8,872 nt of DNA from contig JAAFKL010000156.1 in NCBI GenBank assembly GCA_021399405.1, forward strand, positions 1 to 8,872, read 5' to 3'. This document shows positions 1 to 6,728 of the stretch, piece by piece (the stretch's first letter is position 1; each line of letters starts with the position of its first letter). Both the position numbers and the translations under genes were made by a program. This DNA is from Candidatus Heimdallarchaeota archaeon. GTDB lineage: Archaea; Asgardarchaeota; Heimdallarchaeia; Heimdallarchaeales; Kariarchaeaceae. The notes beneath the pieces are model-generated. The model searched no databases, was not told the origin of the DNA, and worked only from the letters and a program-made list of their open reading frames with translations.

Positions 1-62
1 TGAGGTAATAATGATTATTGAATTATTAAGAAAACTTAGGACACTCGACCATAATTATTTTG

Positions 63-70
63 TATATATT
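63..70 (+). promoter_or_regulatory. TATA-like box for the first gene
   Basis: TATATATT lies 31 to 24 bases before the TTG at 94, where the TATA box of a leaderless archaeal transcript is expected. No Shine-Dalgarno sequence precedes that TTG, so promoter and start support each other. The site is seen; its function is inferred. Confidence 0.55.
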
Positions 71-93
71 GTCGAATAGAAAACTGAACCACA

Positions 94-498
94 TTGACTG
101 AAATTGTCCATTTCTCCTATGAATCAAATGCACCCATTGAAACATCAGACAATTATTTTTTACAAATAAAGGCTCATGTTGAATATAATGGAGAGAATAG
201 TGAAAAATTACAATCTGCGATTAATTCAACTTCCATCAAATTTTTTAGATCTGTATCCTTATTTGATGCACTTATGTTGTTAGAAGATAACGAAGGGGAT
301 ATTTGTAAGAATTATTACAAATCAGTGAGAGATAATTTGTCAGAAAATCAGCTAGAAGTTGCAAAATTTATGTTGACAACCTTAGATGCAGTTCAGATAA
401 GTGGAAAAGAGGACAAAATTAAATTCGAGATAAACCCTGAACTCGAAGGTAAGAAAAAGAAGAAAGGCTTATTAGGCAAATTATTTGGGAAGAATTAG
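94..498 (+). CDS. Unrecognised small protein with lysine-rich amphipathic tail
   Basis: I do not recognise this 134-residue protein. The body (about residues 1-115) alternates predicted strands and helices, with no signal peptide, membrane helix or cysteine cluster. The last 15 residues, KKKKKGLLGKLFGKN, form a basic amphipathic stretch of the kind that can dock on acidic membrane surfaces or bind a partner. Start: TTG at 94 is the first usable codon after an in-frame TGA at 85-87; the next in-frame Met is residue 61, too far in. A TATA-like box at 63-70 fits a leaderless message. The next gene starts two bases after this stop codon and encodes a membrane protein, so the two are almost certainly co-transcribed. 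A peripheral membrane role beside that partner is inference only. Confidence 0.75.
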   Translation: MTEIVHFSYESNAPIETSDNYFLQIKAHVEYNGENSEKLQSAINSTSIKFFRSVSLFDALMLLEDNEGDICKNYYKSVRDNLSENQLEVAKFMLTTLDAVQISGKEDKIKFEINPELEGKKKKKGLLGKLFGKN

Positions 499-499
499 G

Positions 500-1036
500 A
501 TGACCGATCAAGAGAATGAATTTTCATTTCCACTGGAACGCTCCCCAGCAATGAAAATTTTGGGTGGATTATGGACTGGAAGTTTTTCGGGTCAAGTACT
601 TGTTGGTGTTTTGTTATTCATCGGAATCTTATTTATGGGAAATCAGAGTTTCAACTTATTATCAATTTCATTTTTCATAGGTTTTATCATGCCAATAGTA
701 TATTTAATGCATACTCGTATTGTAAAAACAGGTAAGAAATTGATGAAACCCTGGTGCGATGTTAAAATAGAGAATAATATTTTGAATTTTAGAACTGGAT
801 TTCCGAATACAACAATCCCCGGATGGCAGGAAGTAACATTAGACAAGAAGAATCGTGATTTCATAATTAAGGGCAATCAAGTTGGAGGATATCACCTTAG
901 ATTGAGTGGTGATGAGATAATCAGATTAGGGCTTTGGATGAATCTTGATCATGCACGCAAAGCAGCAAATGATTTATCTGTTTTAACCAAAGGAAACGTT
1001 ACAGAAAATACCACTGACGATGAGATTACAGAATGA
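500..1036 (+). CDS. Two-helix membrane protein with possible PH-like domain
   Basis: The protein has 178 residues counted from the ATG at 500. A TTG at 485 would add five residues inside the upstream gene; the ATG directly after that gene's stop is the better start. Two hydrophobic segments (about residues 30-47 and 53-70) form a helical hairpin, followed by basic residues (HTRIVKTGKKLMK) expected to face the cytoplasm. Residues about 85-137 look like consecutive beta strands, ending with a helix at about 139-165, and the tail is acidic. Two helices followed by a strand-rich domain and a terminal helix resembles bacterial/archaeal PH-like membrane proteins (YcxB or bPH2 type). The fold is inferred from pattern, not from a signature motif. 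Co-transcription with the upstream small protein is likely. It ends one base from the convergent gene. Confidence 0.75.
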   Translation: MTDQENEFSFPLERSPAMKILGGLWTGSFSGQVLVGVLLFIGILFMGNQSFNLLSISFFIGFIMPIVYLMHTRIVKTGKKLMKPWCDVKIENNILNFRTGFPNTTIPGWQEVTLDKKNRDFIIKGNQVGGYHLRLSGDEIIRLGLWMNLDHARKAANDLSVLTKGNVTENTTDDEITE

Positions 1037-1037
1037 A

Positions 1038-1679
1038 TTAACCCGATATGACATAGTAATACATTTCATCACCTAATAGTTCCACGCCCACATACCCGCT
1101 TTCTTGTAATTCAATCAGGTGATTTTCAATCGTTTTCCGTCTTCTGTTAAGGAATTTTCTCATTTCATCAATAGTTGCATGTTCAAGCATGATAATAATG
1201 AGTGCGGTATCTTGAACTGCTTTTGAGAACCCCAATATGTTCATGATATCCAAACGTTTTTTGGGATCTAGAGATCTTGATATGTCTACTTTGTATTTTC
1301 CACGAAGTAGTTCAATTATTGTCTCTTCAAATCCCACAAATAGTGATTGATCTCCATTCCAGGTCTCAATTTTACTCTCATATGTCTTGATAAAACGATA
1401 ACCGATGTTTTCTAATAATTCTGTTGGTCTCTGATCATCGCTACATGCAATTACCACTTGAAATTGATCCCCGAAAAGTTGCATATGAAAAACAAAATCG
1501 CGTAATTGGAACATCTCAGCTGATCCTGGTTCATTAGTTAATTCTCCAGCAAGTAATTGTATAGTTCCTAATAGTCCACAAAGCATTATGTCTTCGGGAA
1601 GATTGACGTCTTTAGTGAAACGATCAATAAACAATGGCCGTCCATCAGTAGAAATAATGTAGATGGCATAGATGATCAC
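1038..1679 (-). CDS. Longin-like domain fused to winged-helix domain
   Basis: The 213-residue protein has two parts. Residues 1-130 look like a longin or roadblock-type alpha/beta domain: an opening strand (YAIYIISTDGRPLF), a helix at about 28-50 (LPEDIMLCGLLGTIQLLAGE), strands at about 61-80, and a helix near 117-126 (FEETIIELL). Residues 140-213 look like a winged helix: a helix near 155-166, a recognition-type segment (IDEMRKFLNRRRKTIENHL, 170-188), then a two-strand wing (GYVGVELLGDEMYYYV). Longin domains occur in eukaryotic trafficking proteins and are abundant in Asgard archaea; joining one to a DNA-binding fold suggests a regulator that senses a partner protein or ligand. The start is GTG at 1679; an in-frame stop lies 21 bases upstream and no ATG is available. 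It is divergent from EndoQ and faces two palindromes. Domain calls rest on sequence pattern and recall of the family. Confidence 0.72.
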   Translation of the reverse strand: MIIYAIYIISTDGRPLFIDRFTKDVNLPEDIMLCGLLGTIQLLAGELTNEPGSAEMFQLRDFVFHMQLFGDQFQVVIACSDDQRPTELLENIGYRFIKTYESKIETWNGDQSLFVGFEETIIELLRGKYKVDISRSLDPKKRLDIMNILGFSKAVQDTALIIIMLEHATIDEMRKFLNRRRKTIENHLIELQESGYVGVELLGDEMYYYVISG

Positions 1680-1700
1680 ATGTACATATTGATTTGTTTA

Positions 1701-1709
1701 TTCTTAAAG
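1701..1709 (-). promoter_or_regulatory. TATA-like box for the longin/winged-helix gene
   Basis: On the minus strand CTTTAAGAA lies 30 to 22 bases before the GTG at 1679, the expected place for an archaeal TATA box with a leaderless message. The match is only moderate. Confidence 0.35.
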
Positions 1710-1767
1710 TTCGAGTGGTAACAGTAGATATTTCATAAATGAGATAATAATTTTATCCGAACAAGCC

Positions 1768-1780
1768 AATCCAATGGATT
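1768..1780. promoter_or_regulatory. Palindrome AATCCA-A-TGGATT, possible operator
   Basis: Perfect 6-base arms around a single A, in the middle of the divergent gap between the longin/winged-helix gene and EndoQ. It shares its inner CCA/TGG core with a second palindrome at 1831-1845. A dimeric winged-helix protein could bind such a site, possibly the neighbouring gene product; that is inference. Confidence 0.35.
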
Positions 1781-1820
1781 TCAGTACAAAAAATATGATT
1801 AACTCACAGGAACATTACCA

Positions 1821-1830
1821 ATTAAATTAA
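1821..1830 (+). promoter_or_regulatory. TATA-like box for EndoQ
   Basis: ATTAAATTAA lies 33 to 24 bases before the ATG at 1854, with no Shine-Dalgarno sequence before that ATG, which fits leaderless transcription. Confidence 0.45.
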
Positions 1831-1845
1831 ATTCCATCTTGGAAT
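1831..1845. promoter_or_regulatory. Palindrome ATTCCA-TCT-TGGAAT, possible operator
   Basis: Perfect 6-base arms with a 3-base spacer directly follow the TATA-like box and end nine bases before the EndoQ ATG. A protein bound between the TATA box and the transcription start would block initiation, a common archaeal repression geometry. The palindrome is seen; the role is inferred. Confidence 0.42.
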
Positions 1846-1853
1846 AACAAAAT

Positions 1854-3227
1854 ATGGAAGTTCACGCCGATCTGCATACACACAGTATTTTTGCAGGAGG
1901 TGCAGGAGGAGTTAGTAAGGATGGGGCTAAATCTTACTCCAAAATGACCAAAAGGTTTCAAGATTCATCAACTTTCTCTCCATTGAAAGGGGTGAATTTG
2001 CTTGGGACTGGAGATTGTCAATTTGGTCCGTGGAACCAATTTCTACAATCAGATTTAGAGGAGGTGTCTCCTGGAATTTTTGAATATACAGAAAGCTTCG
2101 AAAAAACACTTCCGAAAAATATTGATTTGGAAGACCCAAAATATCTCCTGCAGACTGAAGTAATTTTCACAGGACCTACTCCAAACAGCAAGAGGAAGAA
2201 AAAAGCCCACGTGCTAATTTATTTTCCTGATTTCACAAGAGTTGCAGAATATAATGATCTCTTAGATGAGTTCAAAGTTGCCCATAAGAACATGGCTCGC
2301 CCCTTTATTGTAAACGACACTGTAGAAGAAATTGAAATGAAGATGCATAAAATTCTCGATCTCGATCCAAATGTAGAGATTATTCCTGCTCATGTAATGA
2401 CCCCAGAAGGAGTATACGGTTCAAATGACAGAATTAATTATTTGAATGAATTTTTTGGCAATGCAGACAAGAGAATTCATGCAATAGAAACAGGATTAAG
2501 CGCCGATCCATCGATATTGGGGCTGATACCGGAGTTGGATAATTTGACATTGATCAGCAATGCTGATGCACATTCCGCAGCTTTGAATAGAGTGGGAAGA
2601 GAATTTACTTCATTAAAGATTAACAAATTGGCTTACGCAAATATTATTGAAAGTATTCGGAAGAACAAAGTAGTCAGCACTGCAGAATTTCATCCTGCGG
2701 AAGGTAGGTACTTTCTAACAGGTCATAGAGCAGAAAGGAAAAAACCTGGAGTTCATATGAAAAACCAATATTGTTATTTTTCACCCAACCATGTCCCTAT
2801 GGATGATATATGTCCAATTTGTAAGAAAGAATTGTCAGTGGGTGTTTTACAAAGAGCATTCGAAATTAGTAAAGTACAAACAGAAGATCAAGCACGAAAA
2901 CTTGGTGATGGACCTCAAAGAAAATATACAACTATGGTACCTCTGATAGAAATTGTGGCTAAATCATTAGGAATGAAGTCACTTACCAGTAAACGAGCTT
3001 TCAAAACATATCTTGACGTAATTGTTGAGATTGGAACAGAAGCGAATCTTTGGACGAAAAACCTAGATTTGTCAAATTTTGATTTTCCAGTAGACTTAGC
3101 AGAAAATATTAGACAAATCAAGAATGGAAATTTTTCATTCTCTCCTCTAGGGTTTGACGGAACCTATGGAGAGTTGATCATAGGCGAGACCTCAGATATG
3201 GAAGATATTAAGATTATTAATCCGTAG
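1854..3227 (+). CDS. endoQ: EndoQ-type endonuclease (PHP domain, deaminated-DNA repair)
   Basis: EndoQ nicks DNA on the 5' side of deaminated bases (uracil, hypoxanthine, xanthine) and abasic sites, starting repair. This 457-residue protein shows the expected order. The PHP metallo-nuclease domain has HxH in DLHTHS (H8, H10), TEVIFTG (E102), H119 in AHVLIYFP, H180 in IPAHVMTPEG and D238/H240 in NADAHS, the usual metal ligands. A zinc-binding segment follows, with C307, possibly H313, C320 and C323 (CPIC), leading into the family-typical VGVLQRA. A helical C-terminal domain contains VPLIEIVAKSLG and the near-terminal GFDGTYGELII. It is slightly longer than the roughly 420 residues I recall for Thermococcales EndoQ. 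I see no obvious PCNA-interaction peptide at the C terminus. The ATG at 1854 gives the family-typical N terminus. It is divergent from the longin/winged-helix gene and overlaps the convergent TPR gene by 11 bases. Confidence 0.9.
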   Translation: MEVHADLHTHSIFAGGAGGVSKDGAKSYSKMTKRFQDSSTFSPLKGVNLLGTGDCQFGPWNQFLQSDLEEVSPGIFEYTESFEKTLPKNIDLEDPKYLLQTEVIFTGPTPNSKRKKKAHVLIYFPDFTRVAEYNDLLDEFKVAHKNMARPFIVNDTVEEIEMKMHKILDLDPNVEIIPAHVMTPEGVYGSNDRINYLNEFFGNADKRIHAIETGLSADPSILGLIPELDNLTLISNADAHSAALNRVGREFTSLKINKLAYANIIESIRKNKVVSTAEFHPAEGRYFLTGHRAERKKPGVHMKNQYCYFSPNHVPMDDICPICKKELSVGVLQRAFEISKVQTEDQARKLGDGPQRKYTTMVPLIEIVAKSLGMKSLTSKRAFKTYLDVIVEIGTEANLWTKNLDLSNFDFPVDLAENIRQIKNGNFSFSPLGFDGTYGELIIGETSDMEDIKIINP

Positions 3228-4095
3228 CTGAAAGGGATTTAATTCGTTCAAGTCTTTCAGGCTCGTCTCTTGTAATCCAAATATCCTTGGATAACTCTTC
3301 ATATGCTAGTTTAAAGTGAGTTGCTGATTTTGTTTTTTCACTTTTTAGTAGGTACAGTTCACCCAACTCTTCTTGATTGTAACCTCCAGGACTCAAATTG
3401 TTAATTTCTCTGTCTTTTTGTAATTGTAGCTGTAAATCCAAAGCTTGAACATTCCTTTCCAAATATCGGTAAGTTCTTCCTACACACCATTTTGCTGACA
3501 AAATGGTTTCCTGTTTACCTTGCTTTTCTCGAAATATCAATGCCTTTTCAAATAAATCAAGGGCTTCTAGATATTTTTCTTGAAAATTATATGTCCAGCC
3601 TAAATTGTTGTATAAGCTCCCCAACCAATTATTAGCACGTCTACTGGTTGATTGTTCTGCAATATTAATTGCTTTTAAATTCCATACTACTTGTTTTTCT
3701 TCTGTTTCAGCAACACCAAGCATGTGGGCAGCATCTACTGCAAAGAAATCTAAATCATTTGCTTCACTGATTTCAAATGCTTGCTTGAATAATGGCATTG
3801 CTTCAGATTTTTCATTATTTGATCTGTAAGCTCTCCCGCGTTCTAATAAAAAACGCACTTTAGCAGTATTGAGATCATCTGTTAAATGAACCTCAACCTT
3901 GTTTAAAATTGCATGAGCTTCAGTAAATTTCTGCTGTAAGCTTTGAGTTCTTGCCAATTGAGTTTGTAACTGTAAATAGTAGGATTTATTGCCACTCATC
4001 TCAGTTTTGGATAACAAATCTCTGAATTTGATCTCGGTTTCTTGAGGATTAGAATAGTCCCACATTTCATCAAAATCTAGAAATGGATCATTCAT
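3217..4095 (-). CDS. Tetratricopeptide (TPR) repeat protein
   Basis: This 292-residue, almost wholly helical protein has at least four recognisable TPR units: about 40-70 (YLQLQTQLART...FTEAHAIL), 79-112 (KVRFLLERGRAY...AMPLFKQAFEI), 157-191 (WLGSLYNNLGWTYN...YLEALDLFEKAL) and 200-230 (SAKWCVGRTYRYLE...ALDLQ). A weaker one lies at about 239-271 (YNQEELGELYLL...FKLAYEEL). TPRs form a superhelical protein-binding scaffold, and there is no catalytic domain, signal peptide or membrane helix. From memory it resembles a family of stand-alone TPR proteins common in bacteria (DAAHMLGVAE, GSLYNNLGWTY), so transfer from bacteria is possible but untested. The ATG at 4095 has a good TATA-like box 22-30 bases upstream. 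It is divergent from tryptophanase and its 3' end overlaps that of EndoQ. The partner is unknown. Confidence 0.85.
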   Translation of the reverse strand: MNDPFLDFDEMWDYSNPQETEIKFRDLLSKTEMSGNKSYYLQLQTQLARTQSLQQKFTEAHAILNKVEVHLTDDLNTAKVRFLLERGRAYRSNNEKSEAMPLFKQAFEISEANDLDFFAVDAAHMLGVAETEEKQVVWNLKAINIAEQSTSRRANNWLGSLYNNLGWTYNFQEKYLEALDLFEKALIFREKQGKQETILSAKWCVGRTYRYLERNVQALDLQLQLQKDREINNLSPGGYNQEELGELYLLKSEKTKSATHFKLAYEELSKDIWITRDEPERLERIKSLSATD

Positions 4096-4116
4096 GAATT
4101 TAGACTTATTTTGAGA

Positions 4117-4125
4117 CTTAAATAT
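4117..4125 (-). promoter_or_regulatory. TATA-like box for the TPR gene
   Basis: On the minus strand ATATTTAAG lies 30 to 22 bases before the ATG at 4095 and is preceded by GGTGG. Spacing and sequence fit a leaderless archaeal promoter. Confidence 0.5.
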
Positions 4126-4127
4126 CC

Positions 4128-4138
4128 ACCCATTGGGT
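4128..4138. repeat. Palindrome ACCCA-T-TGGGT
   Basis: Five-base perfect arms around one T, just upstream of the TPR gene's TATA-like box. It has the same CCA-N-TGG centre as the palindrome at 1768-1780. It could be a regulatory site or chance. Confidence 0.28.
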
Positions 4139-4149
4139 TGAAATTTATT

Positions 4150-4164
4150 TTAATTCGAAATTAA
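4150..4164. promoter_or_regulatory. Palindrome TTAATT-CGA-AATTAA, possible operator
   Basis: Six-base perfect arms with a 3-base spacer in the divergent gap between the TPR gene and tryptophanase. AT-rich palindromes arise easily in such DNA, so a regulatory role is tentative. Confidence 0.3.
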
Positions 4165-4214
4165 GTAACAATATAATAGTAAAATAGTACAATGATGATT
4201 TGATTATCACAAAC

Positions 4215-4222
4215 TATAATTT
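4215..4222 (+). promoter_or_regulatory. TATA-like box for tryptophanase
   Basis: TATAATTT lies 30 to 23 bases before the ATG at 4245. The spacing is too short for the TTG at 4200, which lies upstream of the box, and slightly short for the ATG at 4239. It therefore helps to fix the start at 4245. Confidence 0.5.
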
Positions 4223-4244
4223 AAGTAGTAATCACCTCATGTTA

Positions 4245-5633
4245 ATGACTACTTATCTCCCTCCTCCATACAGAATTAAAATGGTTGAGCCAATAAAACT
4301 ACCTTCCAAAGAAAAACGAGAAAACGCATTAACTCTTGCACATTATAACTTGTTTAATTTATTGGCTGAAGATATTTACATAGATCTGTTAACTGATTCT
4401 GGAACTGGTGCAATGTCGCATACACAATGGGCAGCCATGATGCAAGGGGATGAGAGTTATGCCAATGCAAAGAGCTTCATAAGATTTAGAGATATGATTC
4501 AAAAAATTACTGGTTTTCCTGAAATCCTGCCAACCCATCAGGGTCGTGCTGCTGAAAACATACTATTTGGTCATTTATTGAAAAACTTAGAAAATCCAGT
4601 AGTTATATCAAATCAATCGTTTGATACCACAATTGGGCATATACTCTATAATGGAGCCACACCTATTGATCTAGTAAATGATGAATCCCGTGATGCTAAA
4701 TTGATAAAACCCTTCAAAGGTAATATGGATATTGAGAAACTCAAGAAATGGTTAAAAGAAAACGATAATCCTATTGGAGCAATTACATTGGTAATTACCA
4801 ATAATGCAGGAGGAGGTCAACCAGTTTCAATGCAAAACATAAGGGAAGTATCGATTATTGCTAGGGAACATGGTGTTCCATTTTTCCTTGATATAGCTAG
4901 ATTCATTGAAAATTGTCATTTTATTCAACAACGGGAAGAAGGATACAAGGATAAAACATTAGCTGAAATAGCATTGGAAACCTGCTCTTATTCTGATGCA
5001 GTATGGATGAGTGCAAAAAAAGATGCATTTGTAAATATTGGTGGATTCATTGCTTTAAGAGATAGTGAGTTTGCAAACCATCTAAGAGAAAGATTAATCT
5101 TATTTGAGGGATTCCCATCCTACGGTGGTTTAGCAGGCAGAGATTTGGAAGCGATAGCAACTGGGTTGGATGAAGCAATTAATACCGAAGCCGTATCTCA
5201 TAGAGTAAATCAAATAGAATATTTGGTCAATCGGTTACATGAAGAGGGCATCCCTGTGGTATTACCAGCAGGAGGTCATGCCGCATTTGTAGATGCAAAA
5301 GCTCTCTTACCCCATATCCCATGTGAAATGTTCCCAGCTCAGGCATTATCATGTGAAATATATCTTGAGGGTGGAATAAGGACGGTTGAGATAGGTTCCT
5401 TGATGTTCGGTACTGAAAAAGATGGAGAATTTGTCCCGGCTCAAATGGAATTAGTAAGACTCACAATTCCACGTAGAACATATGAAAAAGCACATTTCGA
5501 TTATATGGTTGATGTGTTGGTGCGAATTAAAGAAAGAAAGGATCAGATTACTGGGTTACGGATAACTGAGGAACCAGAATTATTGAGACATTTCAGTTGC
5601 AAACTTGCACCAGCTAAAATTATCAAAGTCTAA
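4245..5633 (+). CDS. tnaA: Tryptophanase (tryptophan indole-lyase)
   Basis: This PLP enzyme splits L-tryptophan into indole, pyruvate and ammonia. From the ATG at 4245 it has 462 residues, close to the 471 of E. coli TnaA, and opens with the typical PPPYRIKMVEPIK. Motifs, numbered from that Met: DLLTDSGTGAMS near the N terminus; HQGR (98-101), which holds the cofactor phosphate; D216 and R219 in LDIARF at the pyridine ring; MSAKKDA with K259 as the PLP lysine (E. coli K270); EGFPSYGGLAGRDLEA; AGGHAAFVD; and RHF with H449 near the C terminus. The GIRTVEIGS segment has Ile at 383, where tyrosine phenol-lyase has its substrate-binding Arg, so tryptophanase is favoured over its sister. A TTG at 4200 would add 15 non-homologous residues. 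No TnaC-like leader peptide was seen. It converges on the proline dehydrogenase gene with three bases between. Confidence 0.93.
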   Translation: MTTYLPPPYRIKMVEPIKLPSKEKRENALTLAHYNLFNLLAEDIYIDLLTDSGTGAMSHTQWAAMMQGDESYANAKSFIRFRDMIQKITGFPEILPTHQGRAAENILFGHLLKNLENPVVISNQSFDTTIGHILYNGATPIDLVNDESRDAKLIKPFKGNMDIEKLKKWLKENDNPIGAITLVITNNAGGGQPVSMQNIREVSIIAREHGVPFFLDIARFIENCHFIQQREEGYKDKTLAEIALETCSYSDAVWMSAKKDAFVNIGGFIALRDSEFANHLRERLILFEGFPSYGGLAGRDLEAIATGLDEAINTEAVSHRVNQIEYLVNRLHEEGIPVVLPAGGHAAFVDAKALLPHIPCEMFPAQALSCEIYLEGGIRTVEIGSLMFGTEKDGEFVPAQMELVRLTIPRRTYEKAHFDYMVDVLVRIKERKDQITGLRITEEPELLRHFSCKLAPAKIIKV

Positions 5634-5636
5634 TCA

Positions 5637-6569
5637 TTATCGTTTGAATAGATTTTTTATTACGTAGAAACCCATAGATGGATTATTGATCATCCGTCTT
5701 CTTAGATAAGGTAACGCGCTATCCCAATGAGTTGCAAAGGGAACATAAAGTCTCACGGTATATGATTCAAGTAAAGATTGTTGTACCTTAATCATCGGTA
5801 CACCCATTAGTTGCTGAAATTCAATTTGATCTCTGCTCCAACCTTCCTTGACAGCTAAATCTACAACTTCCTGAATCGTGTTTTTATCTTGGGTAGCAAC
5901 TTCCACAAAATGACCTTGATCAACCAAATCCTTAGTGAATTCAATTAATTTTGTTTTCATATCTCTTTTATTAGTCAGGGCGATGCTTTTGTCTTCATTG
6001 TATATTCCAATACAGATTCTAATTCTTGCTTTGATCCCCTTCAACCCTTCAATATCTTTCTTGGTACGGAAAAGTCGAGATTGCAAAACTGTTCCAAATG
6101 ATGGATATTTGTTGATTAAGGATTTGTACAAATGCAGCGTATCATCTGTGAAGGTATGATCCTCCATATCCAAGGTTATTGATACGTTTACTTCTACTGC
6201 TTTGTCCAAAATTATTTCTATATTTTTCTGACAATAGTCTAAACTCTGATGAATTCCAAGTCCTGAAGGTTTTAAGCTGACGGTAATATATTCCTGATCC
6301 CGAAGTAGATCTAACAATTCAAGATATGTATTTACATTACTTTCCACTTCTTCAATGGAGAACACTTCTTCACCTAAAAGATCTAGAGTAGAGGAGAATC
6401 CTCTCTGAAGCCAAAGCTCATCAGCTTTAGCTATCCCTTTCTCTATACTATCCCCAGATACATAAGGTCTAGCAAAAAATCGAATTAGGAATCCTGGCAT
6501 TAAATTTACTAGAAAATTCTTTAAACCCAACAGTTTTTCATTTTGATACTGGAAATAAATGTATTTCAA
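5637..6569 (-). CDS. Proline dehydrogenase, monofunctional (FAD)
   Basis: It oxidises L-proline to 1-pyrroline-5-carboxylate with FAD, passing electrons to the membrane quinone pool. The 310-residue length is that of stand-alone enzymes, without the P5C dehydrogenase half of PutA. Family motifs appear in order: VSLKPSGLG (K100), TLDMEDHTFTD (134-137 DMED), VLQSRLFRT (Q163), ARIRICIGIYNE, FVEVATQD (222-228; usually EVATHD, so His is replaced by Gln), EFQQLMGVP, RLYVPFA and YLRRRMINNP (288-296), whose arginines bind the proline carboxylate. The beta-alpha barrel appears complete. Start: an in-frame TAG precedes the TTG at 6569; an ATG 23 codons later (6500) is possible but would shorten the N-terminal region. 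No companion P5C dehydrogenase lies in the window. It is divergent from the operon starting at 6761. Confidence 0.92.
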   Translation of the reverse strand: MKYIYFQYQNEKLLGLKNFLVNLMPGFLIRFFARPYVSGDSIEKGIAKADELWLQRGFSSTLDLLGEEVFSIEEVESNVNTYLELLDLLRDQEYITVSLKPSGLGIHQSLDYCQKNIEIILDKAVEVNVSITLDMEDHTFTDDTLHLYKSLINKYPSFGTVLQSRLFRTKKDIEGLKGIKARIRICIGIYNEDKSIALTNKRDMKTKLIEFTKDLVDQGHFVEVATQDKNTIQEVVDLAVKEGWSRDQIEFQQLMGVPMIKVQQSLLESYTVRLYVPFATHWDSALPYLRRRMINNPSMGFYVIKNLFKR

Positions 6570-6728
6570 GTACTACCAAATGCTTTATTGCTAAAATTCA
6601 TCAATAATAGCAATTCATAGTTTTCGTAATTTTGATTATGTTCACACAAAGGATTGCAAATCTAAACAAGATTCGATAGTTTAATTTCAGATTAGGATTT
6701 AACGGATAAATATAGAAGACTAAAAAGC

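Noticed and set aside
643..876. Minus-strand 77-codon frame
   Set aside because: It lies fully inside the two-helix membrane protein gene, whose hydrophobic pattern and position explain the region; no family features.
1927..2139. Minus-strand 70-codon frame
   Set aside because: It is a shadow of EndoQ, whose motifs continue on the plus strand throughout.
2915..3121. Minus-strand 68-codon frame
   Set aside because: It lies inside the helical C-terminal domain of EndoQ and shows no motif.
3605..3829. Plus-strand 74-codon frame
   Set aside because: It is opposite the TPR repeats; no promoter or known motif.
4231..4239. ATCACCTCA, identical to the archaeal 16S rRNA 3' end
   Set aside because: Only nine bases, with no rRNA sequence around it; not an rRNA remnant. 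A regulatory role in the tryptophanase leader cannot be supported.
4200..4244. Upstream TTG start for tryptophanase
   Set aside because: The added 15 residues do not resemble TnaA N termini, and the TATA-like box lies inside this stretch.
5935..6159. Plus-strand 74-codon hydrophobic frame
   Set aside because: It lies opposite conserved proline dehydrogenase motifs; apparent hydrophobicity comes from the complement.
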